Positions 26,051 through 34,683 of a stretch of 64,000 nucleotides of DNA are shown here, one piece after another. The position numbers and the translations under genes were made by a program. This DNA is from Streptomyces sp. NBC_00775 (GTDB taxonomy: Bacteria; Actinomycetota; Actinomycetes; Streptomycetales; Streptomycetaceae): assembly GCF_036347135.1 (NCBI RefSeq), contig NZ_CP108938.1:1426001-1490000 (forward strand). The letters are read 5' to 3'. Every line of letters begins with the position of its first letter. Positions within the stretch are counted from its first letter, which is position 1. The notes beneath the pieces were generated by a model. That model was not told where the DNA came from, ran no database searches, and saw only the letters and a program-made list of their open reading frames with translations.

Positions 26051-27196
26051 ATGATCACAGTGACCGAAGCAACCGCGACCGCGGCAACCCTGAAGCGCCT
26101 CTCCGACGAAGGCGTCTCCATCTGGCTGGACGACCTCTCCCGCAAGCGGATCGAGTCCGGCAACCTGGCCGAACTCATCGCCACCCGGCACGTGGTGGGC
26201 GTCACCACCAACCCGTCCATCTTCCAGGCCGCCATCGGCTCCGGAGAGGGCTACGAGGAGCAGCTGGCCGACCTCGCCGAGCGCGGCGTGACGGTCGACG
26301 AGGCCGTCCGCATGATGACGACCCAGGACGTGCGCGCCGCCGCCGACATCCTGCGCCCGGTGTACGACGCGACCGGCGGCCAGGACGGCCGGGTCTCCAT
26401 CGAGGTCGACCCCCGCCTGGCCCACCACACGGCCGCCACGATCGCCGAGGCCAAGCAGCTCTCCTGGCTGGTCGACCGCCCGAACGTGATGATCAAGATC
26501 CCGGCGACGAAGGCCGGCCTCCCGGCGATCACCGAGGTCATCGGCCTCGGCATCAGCGTCAATGTCACGCTGATCTTCTCGCTGGAGCGCTACCGCGAGG
26601 TGATGGACGCCTACCTGGCGGGCCTGGAGAAGGCGAAGGCCGCGGGCATCGACCTGGCCGGCATCCACTCCGTCGCCTCCTTCTTCGTCTCCCGCGTCGA
26701 CAGCGAGATCGACAAGCGGCTCGCGAAGGCCGGCACGGACGAGGCGCTCGCGCTCAAGGGCAAGGCGGCGCTCGCCAACGCGCGGCTCGCCTACGAGGCG
26801 TACGAGGAGGTCTTCGGCACGGACCGCTGGACCGCCCTCGCCACGGCGGGCGCCCACAAGCAGCGCCCCCTGTGGGCCTCGACGGGCGTCAAGGACCCCG
26901 CGTACAAGGACACCCTGTACGTCGACGAGCTGGTCGCGCCGGGCACGGTCAACACCATGCCGGAGGCGACGCTGAACGCCACCGCCGACCATGGTGACAT
27001 CCACGGCGACTCGGTGACCGGCGGCTACGCCGAGGCCCGCGCCGACCTGGCGGCCGTCGAGGCGCTCGGGATCTCCTACGACGAGGTCGTGAAGCAGCTG
27101 GAGGACGAGGGCGTCTCGAAGTTCGAGGCGGCCTGGGGAGATCTGCTCGACGCGGTGGCGACTTCGCTGCGCGGCAAGGGAGTTGAGGGGGAATGA
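26051..27196 (+). CDS. tal: Transaldolase
   Basis: A 381-residue actinobacterial-type transaldolase (long form), which exchanges three-carbon units in the pentose-phosphate pathway. Residues include '[15 protein letters not shown]' and the Schiff-base region '[16 protein letters not shown]', then '[20 protein letters not shown]' and '[18 protein letters not shown]'. Either ATG 26051 or the in-frame GTG 26063 may be the start; the GAAGG site is close to the first. Overlaps zwf by four bases. Confidence 0.96.
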   Translation: MITVTEATATAATLKRLSDEGVSIWLDDLSRKRIESGNLAELIATRHVVGVTTNPSIFQAAIGSGEGYEEQLADLAERGVTVDEAVRMMTTQDVRAAADILRPVYDATGGQDGRVSIEVDPRLAHHTAATIAEAKQLSWLVDRPNVMIKIPATKAGLPAITEVIGLGISVNVTLIFSLERYREVMDAYLAGLEKAKAAGIDLAGIHSVASFFVSRVDSEIDKRLAKAGTDEALALKGKAALANARLAYEAYEEVFGTDRWTALATAGAHKQRPLWASTGVKDPAYKDTLYVDELVAPGTVNTMPEATLNATADHGDIHGDSVTGGYAEARADLAAVEALGISYDEVVKQLEDEGVSKFEAAWGDLLDAVATSLRGKGVEGE

Positions 27197-28893
27197 CCAA
27201 GCGTGAGGCGCTTCCCGACAGCACCGCGCAGGATGCGGCCGCCGCGCCGGAGGGATCTGGTGACGCGGCCGTGGAACCGACCATGGTGACTGCGGACTCC
27301 GGTGCCGCGAGCGACAAGCCCGCGGACGCGGCACAGCGGGCGCTCGCCGAGGCACTCGGTCTCGCCGCGTCCGACTGGGACAACCCGCTCCGCGACCCCC
27401 GCGACCGCCGGCTCCCCCGAATCGCGGGCCCGTCGGGCCTGGTCATCTTCGGTGTCACCGGCGACCTGTCCCGCAAGAAGCTGATGCCGGCCGTCTACGA
27501 CCTGGCCAACCGGGGTCTGCTCCCGCCGGGCTTCTCGCTCCTCGGGTTCGCCCGCCGCGAGTGGGCGGACCAGGACTTCGCGCAGGTCGTCCACGACTCG
27601 GTGCGCGAGCACTCCCGTACGGAGTTCCGCGAGGAGGTCTGGCAGCAGCTCGCCGAGGGCATGCGGTTCATCCCGGGCGACTTCGACGACGACACGGCGT
27701 TCAAGCAACTGCGCTCCGCCGTCGACGAGTTGGACTCCTCCCGGGGCACCAGCGGCAACTACGCCTTCTACCTCTCCGTACCGCCGAAGTTCTTCCCGCA
27801 GGTCGTCCAGCAGCTCAAGAAGCACGGCCTCGCGGACGCGCCGGAGGGTTCCTGGCGGCGCGCGGTGATCGAAAAGCCGTTCGGCCACGACCTGGCGAGC
27901 GCGCGGGAGCTGAACGCGATCGTGCACGAGGTGTTCGACCCGGACCAGGTGTTCCGGATCGACCACTACCTCGGCAAGGAGACCGTCCAGAACATCCTGG
28001 CGCTCCGCTTCGCCAACCAGATGTACGAGCCCATCTGGAACCGGTCGTACGTCGACCACGTCCAGATCACCATGGCCGAGGACATCGGCATCGGTGGCCG
28101 CGCCGGTTACTACGACGGCATCGGCTCCGCCCGGGACGTGATCCAGAATCACCTCCTCCAGCTGATGGCGCTGACCGCCATGGAGGAGCCGGCCGCCTTC
28201 GACGCCGAGTCGCTGCTCACCGAGAAGCTCAAGGTCCTCAGGGCCGTGAAGGTGCCGGAGAAGCTGGGCGAGCACACCGTGCGCGGGCAGTACGCGGCGA
28301 GCTGGCAGGGCGGCGAGAAGGTGCGCGGCTACCTCCAGGAGGACGGCATCGACCGCGCCTCGACGACCGACACCTACGCGGCCGTCAAGCTGGAGGTCGA
28401 CAACCGCCGTTGGGCGGGCGTCCCCTTCTACCTGCGCACCGGCAAGCGTCTTGGCCGCCGGGTGACGGAGATCGCGGTGGTCTTCCAGCGCGCCCCGCAC
28501 TCCCCGTTCGACTCCACGGCCACCGAGGAGCTCGGCGCGAACGCGATCGTCATCCGTGTCCAGCCCGACGAGGGCATGACGGTGCGCTTCGGATCGAAGG
28601 TCCCGGGTACGTCGATGGAGATCCGGGACGTCACCATGGACTTCGCGTACGGCGAGTCGTTCACCGAGTCCAGCCCGGAGGCGTACGAACGGCTGATCCT
28701 GGATGTCCTGCTCGGCGACGCCAATCTCTTCCCCCGTCACCAAGAGGTGGAAGAGTCCTGGAAGATCCTCGACCCGATCGAGGGGTACTGGGAGAACCAC
28801 GGCAAGCCCGCGCAGTACCCCTCGGGCAGCTGGGGTCCGAAGGAAGCCGACGAGATGCTCGCACGAGACGGACGGAGCTGGCGCAGGCCATGA
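27193..28893 (+). CDS. zwf: Glucose-6-phosphate 1-dehydrogenase
   Basis: A 566-residue NADP-linked enzyme making 6-phosphogluconolactone, first step of the oxidative pentose-phosphate pathway. Motifs: '[16 protein letters not shown]' (coenzyme), 'EKPFGHDL', and the active-site '[19 protein letters not shown]'. The catalytic protein begins near residue 60; the first 55 residues are Ala/Ser/Glu-rich and extra compared with the usual ~510-residue enzyme. The ATGA overlap with tal supports the long start. OpcA, its activator, is coupled downstream. Confidence 0.97.
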   Translation: MTKREALPDSTAQDAAAAPEGSGDAAVEPTMVTADSGAASDKPADAAQRALAEALGLAASDWDNPLRDPRDRRLPRIAGPSGLVIFGVTGDLSRKKLMPAVYDLANRGLLPPGFSLLGFARREWADQDFAQVVHDSVREHSRTEFREEVWQQLAEGMRFIPGDFDDDTAFKQLRSAVDELDSSRGTSGNYAFYLSVPPKFFPQVVQQLKKHGLADAPEGSWRRAVIEKPFGHDLASARELNAIVHEVFDPDQVFRIDHYLGKETVQNILALRFANQMYEPIWNRSYVDHVQITMAEDIGIGGRAGYYDGIGSARDVIQNHLLQLMALTAMEEPAAFDAESLLTEKLKVLRAVKVPEKLGEHTVRGQYAASWQGGEKVRGYLQEDGIDRASTTDTYAAVKLEVDNRRWAGVPFYLRTGKRLGRRVTEIAVVFQRAPHSPFDSTATEELGANAIVIRVQPDEGMTVRFGSKVPGTSMEIRDVTMDFAYGESFTESSPEAYERLILDVLLGDANLFPRHQEVEESWKILDPIEGYWENHGKPAQYPSGSWGPKEADEMLARDGRSWRRP

Positions 28894-29825
28894 AGATCGA
28901 CCTGACCGACACCACGGCAAGCAAGATCAACAAGGCGCTCGTGCAGGGGCGCCGTGCCATCGGCACTCCTGCCGTGGGCATGGTCCTGACGATGGTCATC
29001 GTCACCGACGAAGAGAACGCGTACGACTCGATCAAGGCGGCCGAGGAGGCCTCGCGCGAGCACCCCTCGCGCACCCTGGTCGTCATCAAGCGGGTCGCCC
29101 GCACCCCGCGCGACCGCACCAGCTCCCGCCTGGACGCGGAGGTGCGCGTCGGCTCGGACGCGGGCACCGGTGAGACGGTCGTCCTGCGGACGTACGGCGA
29201 GGTGTCCGACCACGCCGACTCCGTGGTCCTGCCGCTGCTGCTGCCGGACGCGCCCGTCGTCGTCTGGTGGCCGGTGGACGCGCCCGACGTCCCGGCCAAG
29301 GACCCACTGGGCGCCCTCGCACAGCGCCGGATCACCGACATGTACGCCGTCGAGCACCCGCTCGGGGCCCTGGAGGCCCGCGCTTCCTCGTACGCGCCCG
29401 GCGACACCGACCTGGCGTGGACCCGGCTCACGCCGTGGCGATCGATGCTGGCCGCCGCGCTCGACCAGGCCCGGACGAAGGTGACGTCGGCGGCCGTCGA
29501 GAGCGAGGCCGAGAACCCGAGCGCCGAACTGCTGGCCCGCTGGCTGGAAGCCCGGCTCCGGGTCCCGGTCGAGCGGGTCGAGACCGCGGGGCCCGTCGTG
29601 ACCGCCGTACGGCTCGGCACCGCGGGCGGCGAGATCGTGATCGACCGCCCCGAGGGCCCGCTCGCCACGCTGTCCCTGCCCGGACAGCCCTCCCGCACCC
29701 TCGCGCTGAAGGTGCGCTCCACCTCCGAGCTGATCTCGGAGGAGCTGCGCCGCCTCGACGCGGACGAGATGTACGCCGTCGCCCTGCGGGGCGAGGGCAC
29801 CAAGGAGACCCCCCGTCATGTCTGA
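28890..29825 (+). CDS. opcA: Glucose-6-phosphate dehydrogenase assembly protein OpcA
   Basis: A 311-residue OpcA protein, which helps assemble or activate G6PDH in cyanobacteria and actinobacteria. Recognised by '[17 protein letters not shown]', '[20 protein letters not shown]', '[19 protein letters not shown]' and the C-terminal '[20 protein letters not shown]'. ATGA overlap with zwf and eight-base overlap with pgi show one translational unit. Confidence 0.95.
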   Translation: MKIDLTDTTASKINKALVQGRRAIGTPAVGMVLTMVIVTDEENAYDSIKAAEEASREHPSRTLVVIKRVARTPRDRTSSRLDAEVRVGSDAGTGETVVLRTYGEVSDHADSVVLPLLLPDAPVVVWWPVDAPDVPAKDPLGALAQRRITDMYAVEHPLGALEARASSYAPGDTDLAWTRLTPWRSMLAAALDQARTKVTSAAVESEAENPSAELLARWLEARLRVPVERVETAGPVVTAVRLGTAGGEIVIDRPEGPLATLSLPGQPSRTLALKVRSTSELISEELRRLDADEMYAVALRGEGTKETPRHV

Positions 29826-31464
29826 CTCCCCCAAGCTCACGCGGCGCCCCGAGTGGGTGGCCCTGGAGGACCACCGCGCGGGCGGACTGCTCCACCCGCG
29901 GCTGCGTGAGCTGTTCGCCGCCGACCCCGCTCGCGCGGAGCGTTACGTCGTGCGGGTCGGCGACCTGCGGATCGACTACTCCAAGCATCTGATCACCGAC
30001 GAGACCCTCGCCCTGCTCCAGGAACTGGCCACCGCCACCGATGTGTTCGGGCTGCGGGACGCCATGTTCCGAGGCGAGAAGATCAACGTCACCGAGGACC
30101 GCGCGGTGCTGCACACCGCGCTGCGCGCCCCGCGCGACGCCGTGATCGAGGTGGACGGCGAGAACGTCGTCCCCGCGGTGCACGACGTGCTGGACAAGAT
30201 GGCCGACTTCGCCGGGCGGGTCCGCTCGGGCGAGTGGACCGGACACACCGGCAAGCGCATCAAGAACGTCGTCAACATCGGTATCGGCGGCTCCGACCTC
30301 GGTCCGGCGATGGCGTACGAGGCGCTGCGGGCCTTCTCGGACCGCGCGTTGACGGTCCGCTTCGTGTCGAACGTCGACGGCGCCGATCTCCACGAGGCCG
30401 TCCGCGACCTCGACCCGGCCGAGACGCTGTTCATCATCGCCTCGAAGACCTTCACCACGATCGAGACGATCACCAACGCCACCTCGGCCCGCTCCTGGCT
30501 CCTCGGCGGGCTCGGGGGCGACGAGAAGGCGGTCGCCAAGCACTTCGTGGCGCTGTCGACGAACGCCGGGAAGGTGTCGGACTTCGGTATCGACACGGCC
30601 AACATGTTCGGGTTCTGGGACTGGGTCGGCGGACGCTACTCCTTCGACTCGGCGATCGGCCTGTCGCTGATGATCGCGATCGACCCGGACCGGTTCCGGG
30701 AGCTGCTCGACGGGTTCAGGATCGTCGACGAGCACTTCAAGAGCGCTCCCGCCGAGGCCAACGCCCCCTTGCTCCTCGGCCTGTTGGGCGTCTGGTACGG
30801 CAACTTCCACGACGCCCAGTCGCACGCCGTACTGCCCTACTCGCACTACCTGTCCAAGTTCACGGCGTACTTGCAGCAGCTGGACATGGAGTCCAACGGC
30901 AAGTCCGTGGACCGCGACGGCCACCCCGTGGGATGGCAGACCGGGCCGGTCGTGTGGGGCACGCCGGGCACCAACGGGCAGCACGCGTACTACCAACTCA
31001 TCCACCAGGGCACCAAGTTGATCCCGGCCGACTTCATCGGCTTCGTCAACCCGGTCGCCGAGCTGAGCGACGAGCTGGGGGACCAGCACGACCTGCTGAT
31101 GGCGAACTTCTTCGCGCAGACGCAGGCACTGGCCTTCGGCAAGACGCCGGACGAGGTGCGCGCCGAGGGGGTGGCCGAGGAGCTGGTGCCGCACAAGACG
31201 TTCCAGGGCAACCACCCGACGACCACGATCCTCGCGAGCGAACTGACGCCCTCGGTCCTCGGCCAGCTGATCGCGCTGTACGAGCACAAGGTGTTCGTCC
31301 AGGGCGCGATCTGGAACATCGACTCGTTCGACCAGTGGGGCGTCGAGCTGGGCAAGGTCCTCGCCAAGCGCGTGGAGCCCGCCCTCACCGAAGGCGCTGA
31401 CGTGCCCGGTCTCGACCCCTCCACCGCCGCCCTCGTGGCCGCCTACCGCACTCTCCGAAAGTAG
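29818..31464 (+). CDS. pgi: Glucose-6-phosphate isomerase
   Basis: A 548-residue cytosolic enzyme interconverting glucose 6-phosphate and fructose 6-phosphate. It shows '[19 protein letters not shown]', the SIS phosphate-binding segment '[18 protein letters not shown]', '[18 protein letters not shown]' and the C-terminal signature '[18 protein letters not shown]'. Length is typical. It lets fructose 6-phosphate made by tkt/tal cycle back to G6P for zwf. Confidence 0.97.
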   Translation: MSDSPKLTRRPEWVALEDHRAGGLLHPRLRELFAADPARAERYVVRVGDLRIDYSKHLITDETLALLQELATATDVFGLRDAMFRGEKINVTEDRAVLHTALRAPRDAVIEVDGENVVPAVHDVLDKMADFAGRVRSGEWTGHTGKRIKNVVNIGIGGSDLGPAMAYEALRAFSDRALTVRFVSNVDGADLHEAVRDLDPAETLFIIASKTFTTIETITNATSARSWLLGGLGGDEKAVAKHFVALSTNAGKVSDFGIDTANMFGFWDWVGGRYSFDSAIGLSLMIAIDPDRFRELLDGFRIVDEHFKSAPAEANAPLLLGLLGVWYGNFHDAQSHAVLPYSHYLSKFTAYLQQLDMESNGKSVDRDGHPVGWQTGPVVWGTPGTNGQHAYYQLIHQGTKLIPADFIGFVNPVAELSDELGDQHDLLMANFFAQTQALAFGKTPDEVRAEGVAEELVPHKTFQGNHPTTTILASELTPSVLGQLIALYEHKVFVQGAIWNIDSFDQWGVELGKVLAKRVEPALTEGADVPGLDPSTAALVAAYRTLRK

Positions 31465-31472
31465 TGAACGAC

Positions 31473-32351
31473 ATGCAGCTCGGACTCATCGGCCTCGGCA
31501 AGATGGGTGGCAACATGCGCGAGCGGATACGCCGCGCGGGCCACACCGTCATCGGCTACGACCGCAATCCCGACCTCGCCGACGTGAGCAGCCTCGCCGA
31601 ACTCGTGGGCAAGCTCGAAGGCCCCCGCGTGGTCTGGGTGATGGTGCCCGCCGGCGCCGCCACCCAGTCCGTCATCGACGAGCTCGGTGACCTCCTGAAG
31701 CCCGGCGACACCGTCGTCGACGGCGGCAACTCCCGCTGGACGGACGACGAGAAGCACGCCGAGGAGCTGGCGGCCAAGGGCATCGGCTTCGTCGACGCGG
31801 GTGTCTCGGGTGGCGTGTGGGGCCTGCAGAACGGCTATGCGCTGATGGTCGGCGGCGACGCGGAGCACATCGCGAAGGTCCAGCCGGTCTTCGACGCGCT
31901 CAAGCCCGAGGGCGACTTCGGCTTCGTGCACGCCGGCAAGGTCGGCGCGGGCCACTTCTCGAAGATGGTCCACAACGGCATCGAGTACGCGATGATGCAG
32001 GCGTATGCGGAGGGCTGGGAGCTCCTTGAGAAGGTCGACTCCGTCACGGACGTGCGCGAGGTCTTCCGCTCCTGGCAGGAGGGCACGGTCATCCGTTCCT
32101 GGCTGCTCGACCTCGCCGTCAACGCCCTCGCCGACGACGAGCACCTCGACAAGCTGCGCGGCTACGCGGAGGACTCGGGCGAGGGCCGCTGGACCGTCGA
32201 GGCGGCCATCGACAACTCCGTCCCGCTCCCGGCGATCACCGCCTCCCTCTTCGCGCGGTTCGCGTCCCGCCAGGACGACTCCCCGCAGATGAAGATGATC
32301 GCGGCGCTGCGCAACCAGTTCGGCGGCCACGCCGTCGAGTCCGCGAAGTAA
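31473..32351 (+). CDS. gnd: 6-phosphogluconate dehydrogenase, decarboxylating (short form)
   Basis: A 292-residue enzyme oxidising 6-phosphogluconate to ribulose 5-phosphate and CO2. Rossmann motif 'LGLIGLGKMGGNMRERIRRA', substrate motif 'VDAGVSGGVWGLQNGYALMV' and catalytic 'GAGHFSKMVHNGIEYAMMQA' are present. At about 290 residues it belongs to the short subgroup, often NAD-preferring, rather than the 470-residue NADP form. GTG at 31464 overlapping the pgi stop is an alternative start. Confidence 0.96.
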   Translation: MQLGLIGLGKMGGNMRERIRRAGHTVIGYDRNPDLADVSSLAELVGKLEGPRVVWVMVPAGAATQSVIDELGDLLKPGDTVVDGGNSRWTDDEKHAEELAAKGIGFVDAGVSGGVWGLQNGYALMVGGDAEHIAKVQPVFDALKPEGDFGFVHAGKVGAGHFSKMVHNGIEYAMMQAYAEGWELLEKVDSVTDVREVFRSWQEGTVIRSWLLDLAVNALADDEHLDKLRGYAEDSGEGRWTVEAAIDNSVPLPAITASLFARFASRQDDSPQMKMIAALRNQFGGHAVESAK

Positions 32352-32356
32352 CGGCC

Positions 32357-32962
32357 ATGGGCGACCTCCTGCTGGTCCGCCACGGTGAGACCGAGTGGAG
32401 TGTGTCGGGCCAGCACACCAGCTGGACCGACCTGCCCCTCACCCAGCGCGGCGAGGAACAGGCCAAGTCCCTCGCCCCGCTGCTCGCCGGCCGGACCTTC
32501 GCCCTCGCGCTCACCAGCCCGCTGGGCCGCGCGGTCCGCACCGCGGAACTCGCGGGCCTGTACGGGGCGGTCCCCGATCCCGAGCTGCACGAGTGGGACT
32601 ACGGCGCGTACGAAGGTGTCACGACGGTCGAGATACACCGCACCCGGCCGGACTGGTACCTGTGGAACGACGGGGTCGCGCCCGGTCCGGCGGACCATCC
32701 GGGCGAGTCACCCACGGAGGTGGGCCTGCGGGCCGACCGCGTGCTCGCCCGGATCGGGCCGGCGCTCGCCGAAGGTGATGTGGTCCTCGTGGCGCACGCC
32801 CACTTCCTGCGGGTGCTCGCGGCCCGCCGGCTCGGGCTTCCCCCGGCGGACGGGCGGCTGTTCCAGCTCGCCACGGGCACGGTCAGCCGGCTCTCCACGG
32901 AGCACGGGCGCCCCGTGATCGCCGAGTGGAATGCCGCGGGAGCCTCCGCGCCGGCTCACTAG
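32357..32962 (+). CDS. Histidine phosphatase superfamily protein
   Basis: A 201-residue phosphoglycerate-mutase-like phosphatase. N-terminal LLVRHGETEWS holds the catalytic His; 'HEWDYGAYEGVTTVEI' and 'DVVLVAHAHFLRVLAARRLG' supply the acid and second His. It starts 5 bases after gnd, so it belongs to the pentose-phosphate operon and may dephosphorylate a sugar phosphate or phosphoglycerate. It is too short and divergent for glycolytic mutase. The substrate is not deducible. Confidence 0.92.
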   Translation: MGDLLLVRHGETEWSVSGQHTSWTDLPLTQRGEEQAKSLAPLLAGRTFALALTSPLGRAVRTAELAGLYGAVPDPELHEWDYGAYEGVTTVEIHRTRPDWYLWNDGVAPGPADHPGESPTEVGLRADRVLARIGPALAEGDVVLVAHAHFLRVLAARRLGLPPADGRLFQLATGTVSRLSTEHGRPVIAEWNAAGASAPAH

Positions 32963-33001
32963 TCGCCAGTCCCCGCGCTGCGGACGTCCGAGAGGCCCCG
33001 G

Positions 33002-34309
33002 CTACAGCACGTCGCCGAACTCGCTCAACACCCCTGGCGGGGCGAGCGCGTTGACGTAGTGGCCGGGGCCGTGGTCGTCGAAGGAGTACGTGAACGGGAG
33101 GGTGCGGGTCAGCGCGAGCCGGGTGGCGAAGAAGGCGAGGGGTGCCACGACGGCGAGGCCGGCGAGGCTGTCCATCTGCGGGTAGTGCAGGCCCGGTTCG
33201 GTGTTCTCGCTCCAGCCGTCCTCGTGTGCGCCGAGCAGCGGGCGCAGCGAGCGGCGGACCGACTCGGTGACACGGACGCCCAGTTCGCCCCAGCCCGCCA
33301 TCGGCCGGCCCGCCGTCGGCCGGCTCGTCAGGGTCCGCAGCAGGTCGCCGGGCAGCGAGACCGCCTCGATCGCCGTTCCGGCCGCGAAGGCGAGGGCCTT
33401 GTCCATCGGCCCGCGCGGCCTGCGGTAGTGGAACTCCCGGCCGAACGGCGCGTAGGGGCCGACGGGCCGGGGCGGCAGCGCGGGGACGACATCGCGGTCG
33501 AAGATGTAGCGGATCAGCCGGTCGCGCAGCAGATGCACGCCTTGGGGGTCGGTCGACTCCTCGCACGCCCGGGCGAAGTCGGGGCCGCCGACCATGGGCT
33601 GGCCGAAGGTGTAGACGGCCTTGAGCTTCTCGGCGATGCGCCGGTAGCGGGGTTCGTGGGCCAGGACGACGCCCATCAGGGCGGCCATCGCTCCGCCCAG
33701 GCTGTGCCCGGTGATGTACAGGGCCTCCAGGCCGTCGCCGCGGGTGCCCTCCTCGCCGGGGATCACCGACTCGCCGCGCAGGGCGCGCTCCAGGGCCTCG
33801 ACGATCGGATGGCGGGTGGCGCGGACGTTGCGGTAGAAGCCCGCGTGGACCTCGTAGCGCCGTCCTTCCAGCTCGACGGAGAGCGTTTCGGGCCGTACGT
33901 CGGCGTCGGTCAGGATGCTGATGATGTCCTCGGGCTGGGTGCCCCGGTAGCAGAGGATCGCGATCCTGCGGTCCTTGTCCTGGATCAGATAGGCGGCCGA
34001 GGCGATGTACATCGCGTCCACACGCTGCTCGAACACCCGGCAGTTGTTCTCCTCCAGGCCGAGCCTCGCCATGATCATGGCGACGGTCCGCGGGTCACTC
34101 CGCTGGCCGAATCCGGCGTACGCGTACGCCGCGCAGGTCGCCAGGGTGTGCGGGACGATGCCGTCGGGGTCGGGCTGGGCCTTGTCCTCGACCAGGCGTT
34201 CCACCAGGTCGGGGTAGACCGGAAAGCCGGTCGGACCCGGCTCGGTGTCGGCCTTCAGCGGGCGCAGCTCGGCGAAGCCGGGCCCCTTGGCGTAGTCGTC
34301 GTCGCGCAT
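33002..34309 (-). CDS. Class-3 (Lipase_3) lipase family protein
   Basis: A 435-residue alpha/beta hydrolase of the fungal-type lipase_3 group. Residues 95-260 carry 'AILCYRGTQPEDIISILTD', 'VHAGFYRNVRATRHPIVEAL', the nucleophile elbow 'YITGHSLGGAMAALMGVV' (GHSLG) and 'AVYTFGQPMVGGPDFARACE', the family pattern. Near the C terminus 'LAGLAVVAPLAFFATRLALT' is a membrane segment, so the enzyme probably faces membrane lipid. No signal peptide is seen. The ATG at 34309 has GGGAGG seven bases upstream. It is divergent from the catalase/dioxygenase fusion, and may release the fatty acid that protein oxidises. Confidence 0.88.
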   Translation of the reverse strand: MRDDDYAKGPGFAELRPLKADTEPGPTGFPVYPDLVERLVEDKAQPDPDGIVPHTLATCAAYAYAGFGQRSDPRTVAMIMARLGLEENNCRVFEQRVDAMYIASAAYLIQDKDRRIAILCYRGTQPEDIISILTDADVRPETLSVELEGRRYEVHAGFYRNVRATRHPIVEALERALRGESVIPGEEGTRGDGLEALYITGHSLGGAMAALMGVVLAHEPRYRRIAEKLKAVYTFGQPMVGGPDFARACEESTDPQGVHLLRDRLIRYIFDRDVVPALPPRPVGPYAPFGREFHYRRPRGPMDKALAFAAGTAIEAVSLPGDLLRTLTSRPTAGRPMAGWGELGVRVTESVRRSLRPLLGAHEDGWSENTEPGLHYPQMDSLAGLAVVAPLAFFATRLALTRTLPFTYSFDDHGPGHYVNALAPPGVLSEFGDVL

Positions 34310-34683
34310 GGGCGACCTCCCCCGGATCACAGCGGACGCCCCGGCGCGCTCCGAGGCGGGCCGGGTGGGTGTCCAGACTGTCGAGCGCACCGCCGCCTGT
34401 GAATCCGTCGACCGACGTAACCGCCGGTCACACGTCGTCCCCCGGCCATCCCGCGAGCGTCCGGGTGGGGTCGCTGGGAAGCGGAGGCGTTCACGGGGCA
34501 GGCACCCCGGTCGGGCGAATGCGCGTTCGCCGCTTTGACGTGCAGGCACCGCGCCTTTCGTCTCATTGTTCGTAGAGGTGACGAGGGGGCGCACATCGGC
34601 GGGAACCCCCGCTGTGGGCGCCCAGGGCCGCCGGTAGCGTGCTGGCCCCTGTCCCGTACGCACTCGTACGAAGGAAACGACCG
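34310..34683. promoter_or_regulatory. 374-bp divergent promoter region of lipase and dioxygenase genes
   Basis: No ORF here is convincing. An inverted repeat GCGAA-N6-TTCGC (34515-34530) lies just before a -35-like TTGACG (34535-34540); a weak -10 TCGTCT follows after 17 bases. Two CGTACG copies precede the ribosome site AAGGAAACGACCG of the 34684 gene. Shared control of the two divergent genes is plausible. Confidence 0.4.

Noticed and set aside
23950..26235. Long minus-strand frame opposite tkt
   Set aside because: It is a shadow of the strongly conserved transketolase frame and has composition typical of antisense high-GC DNA.
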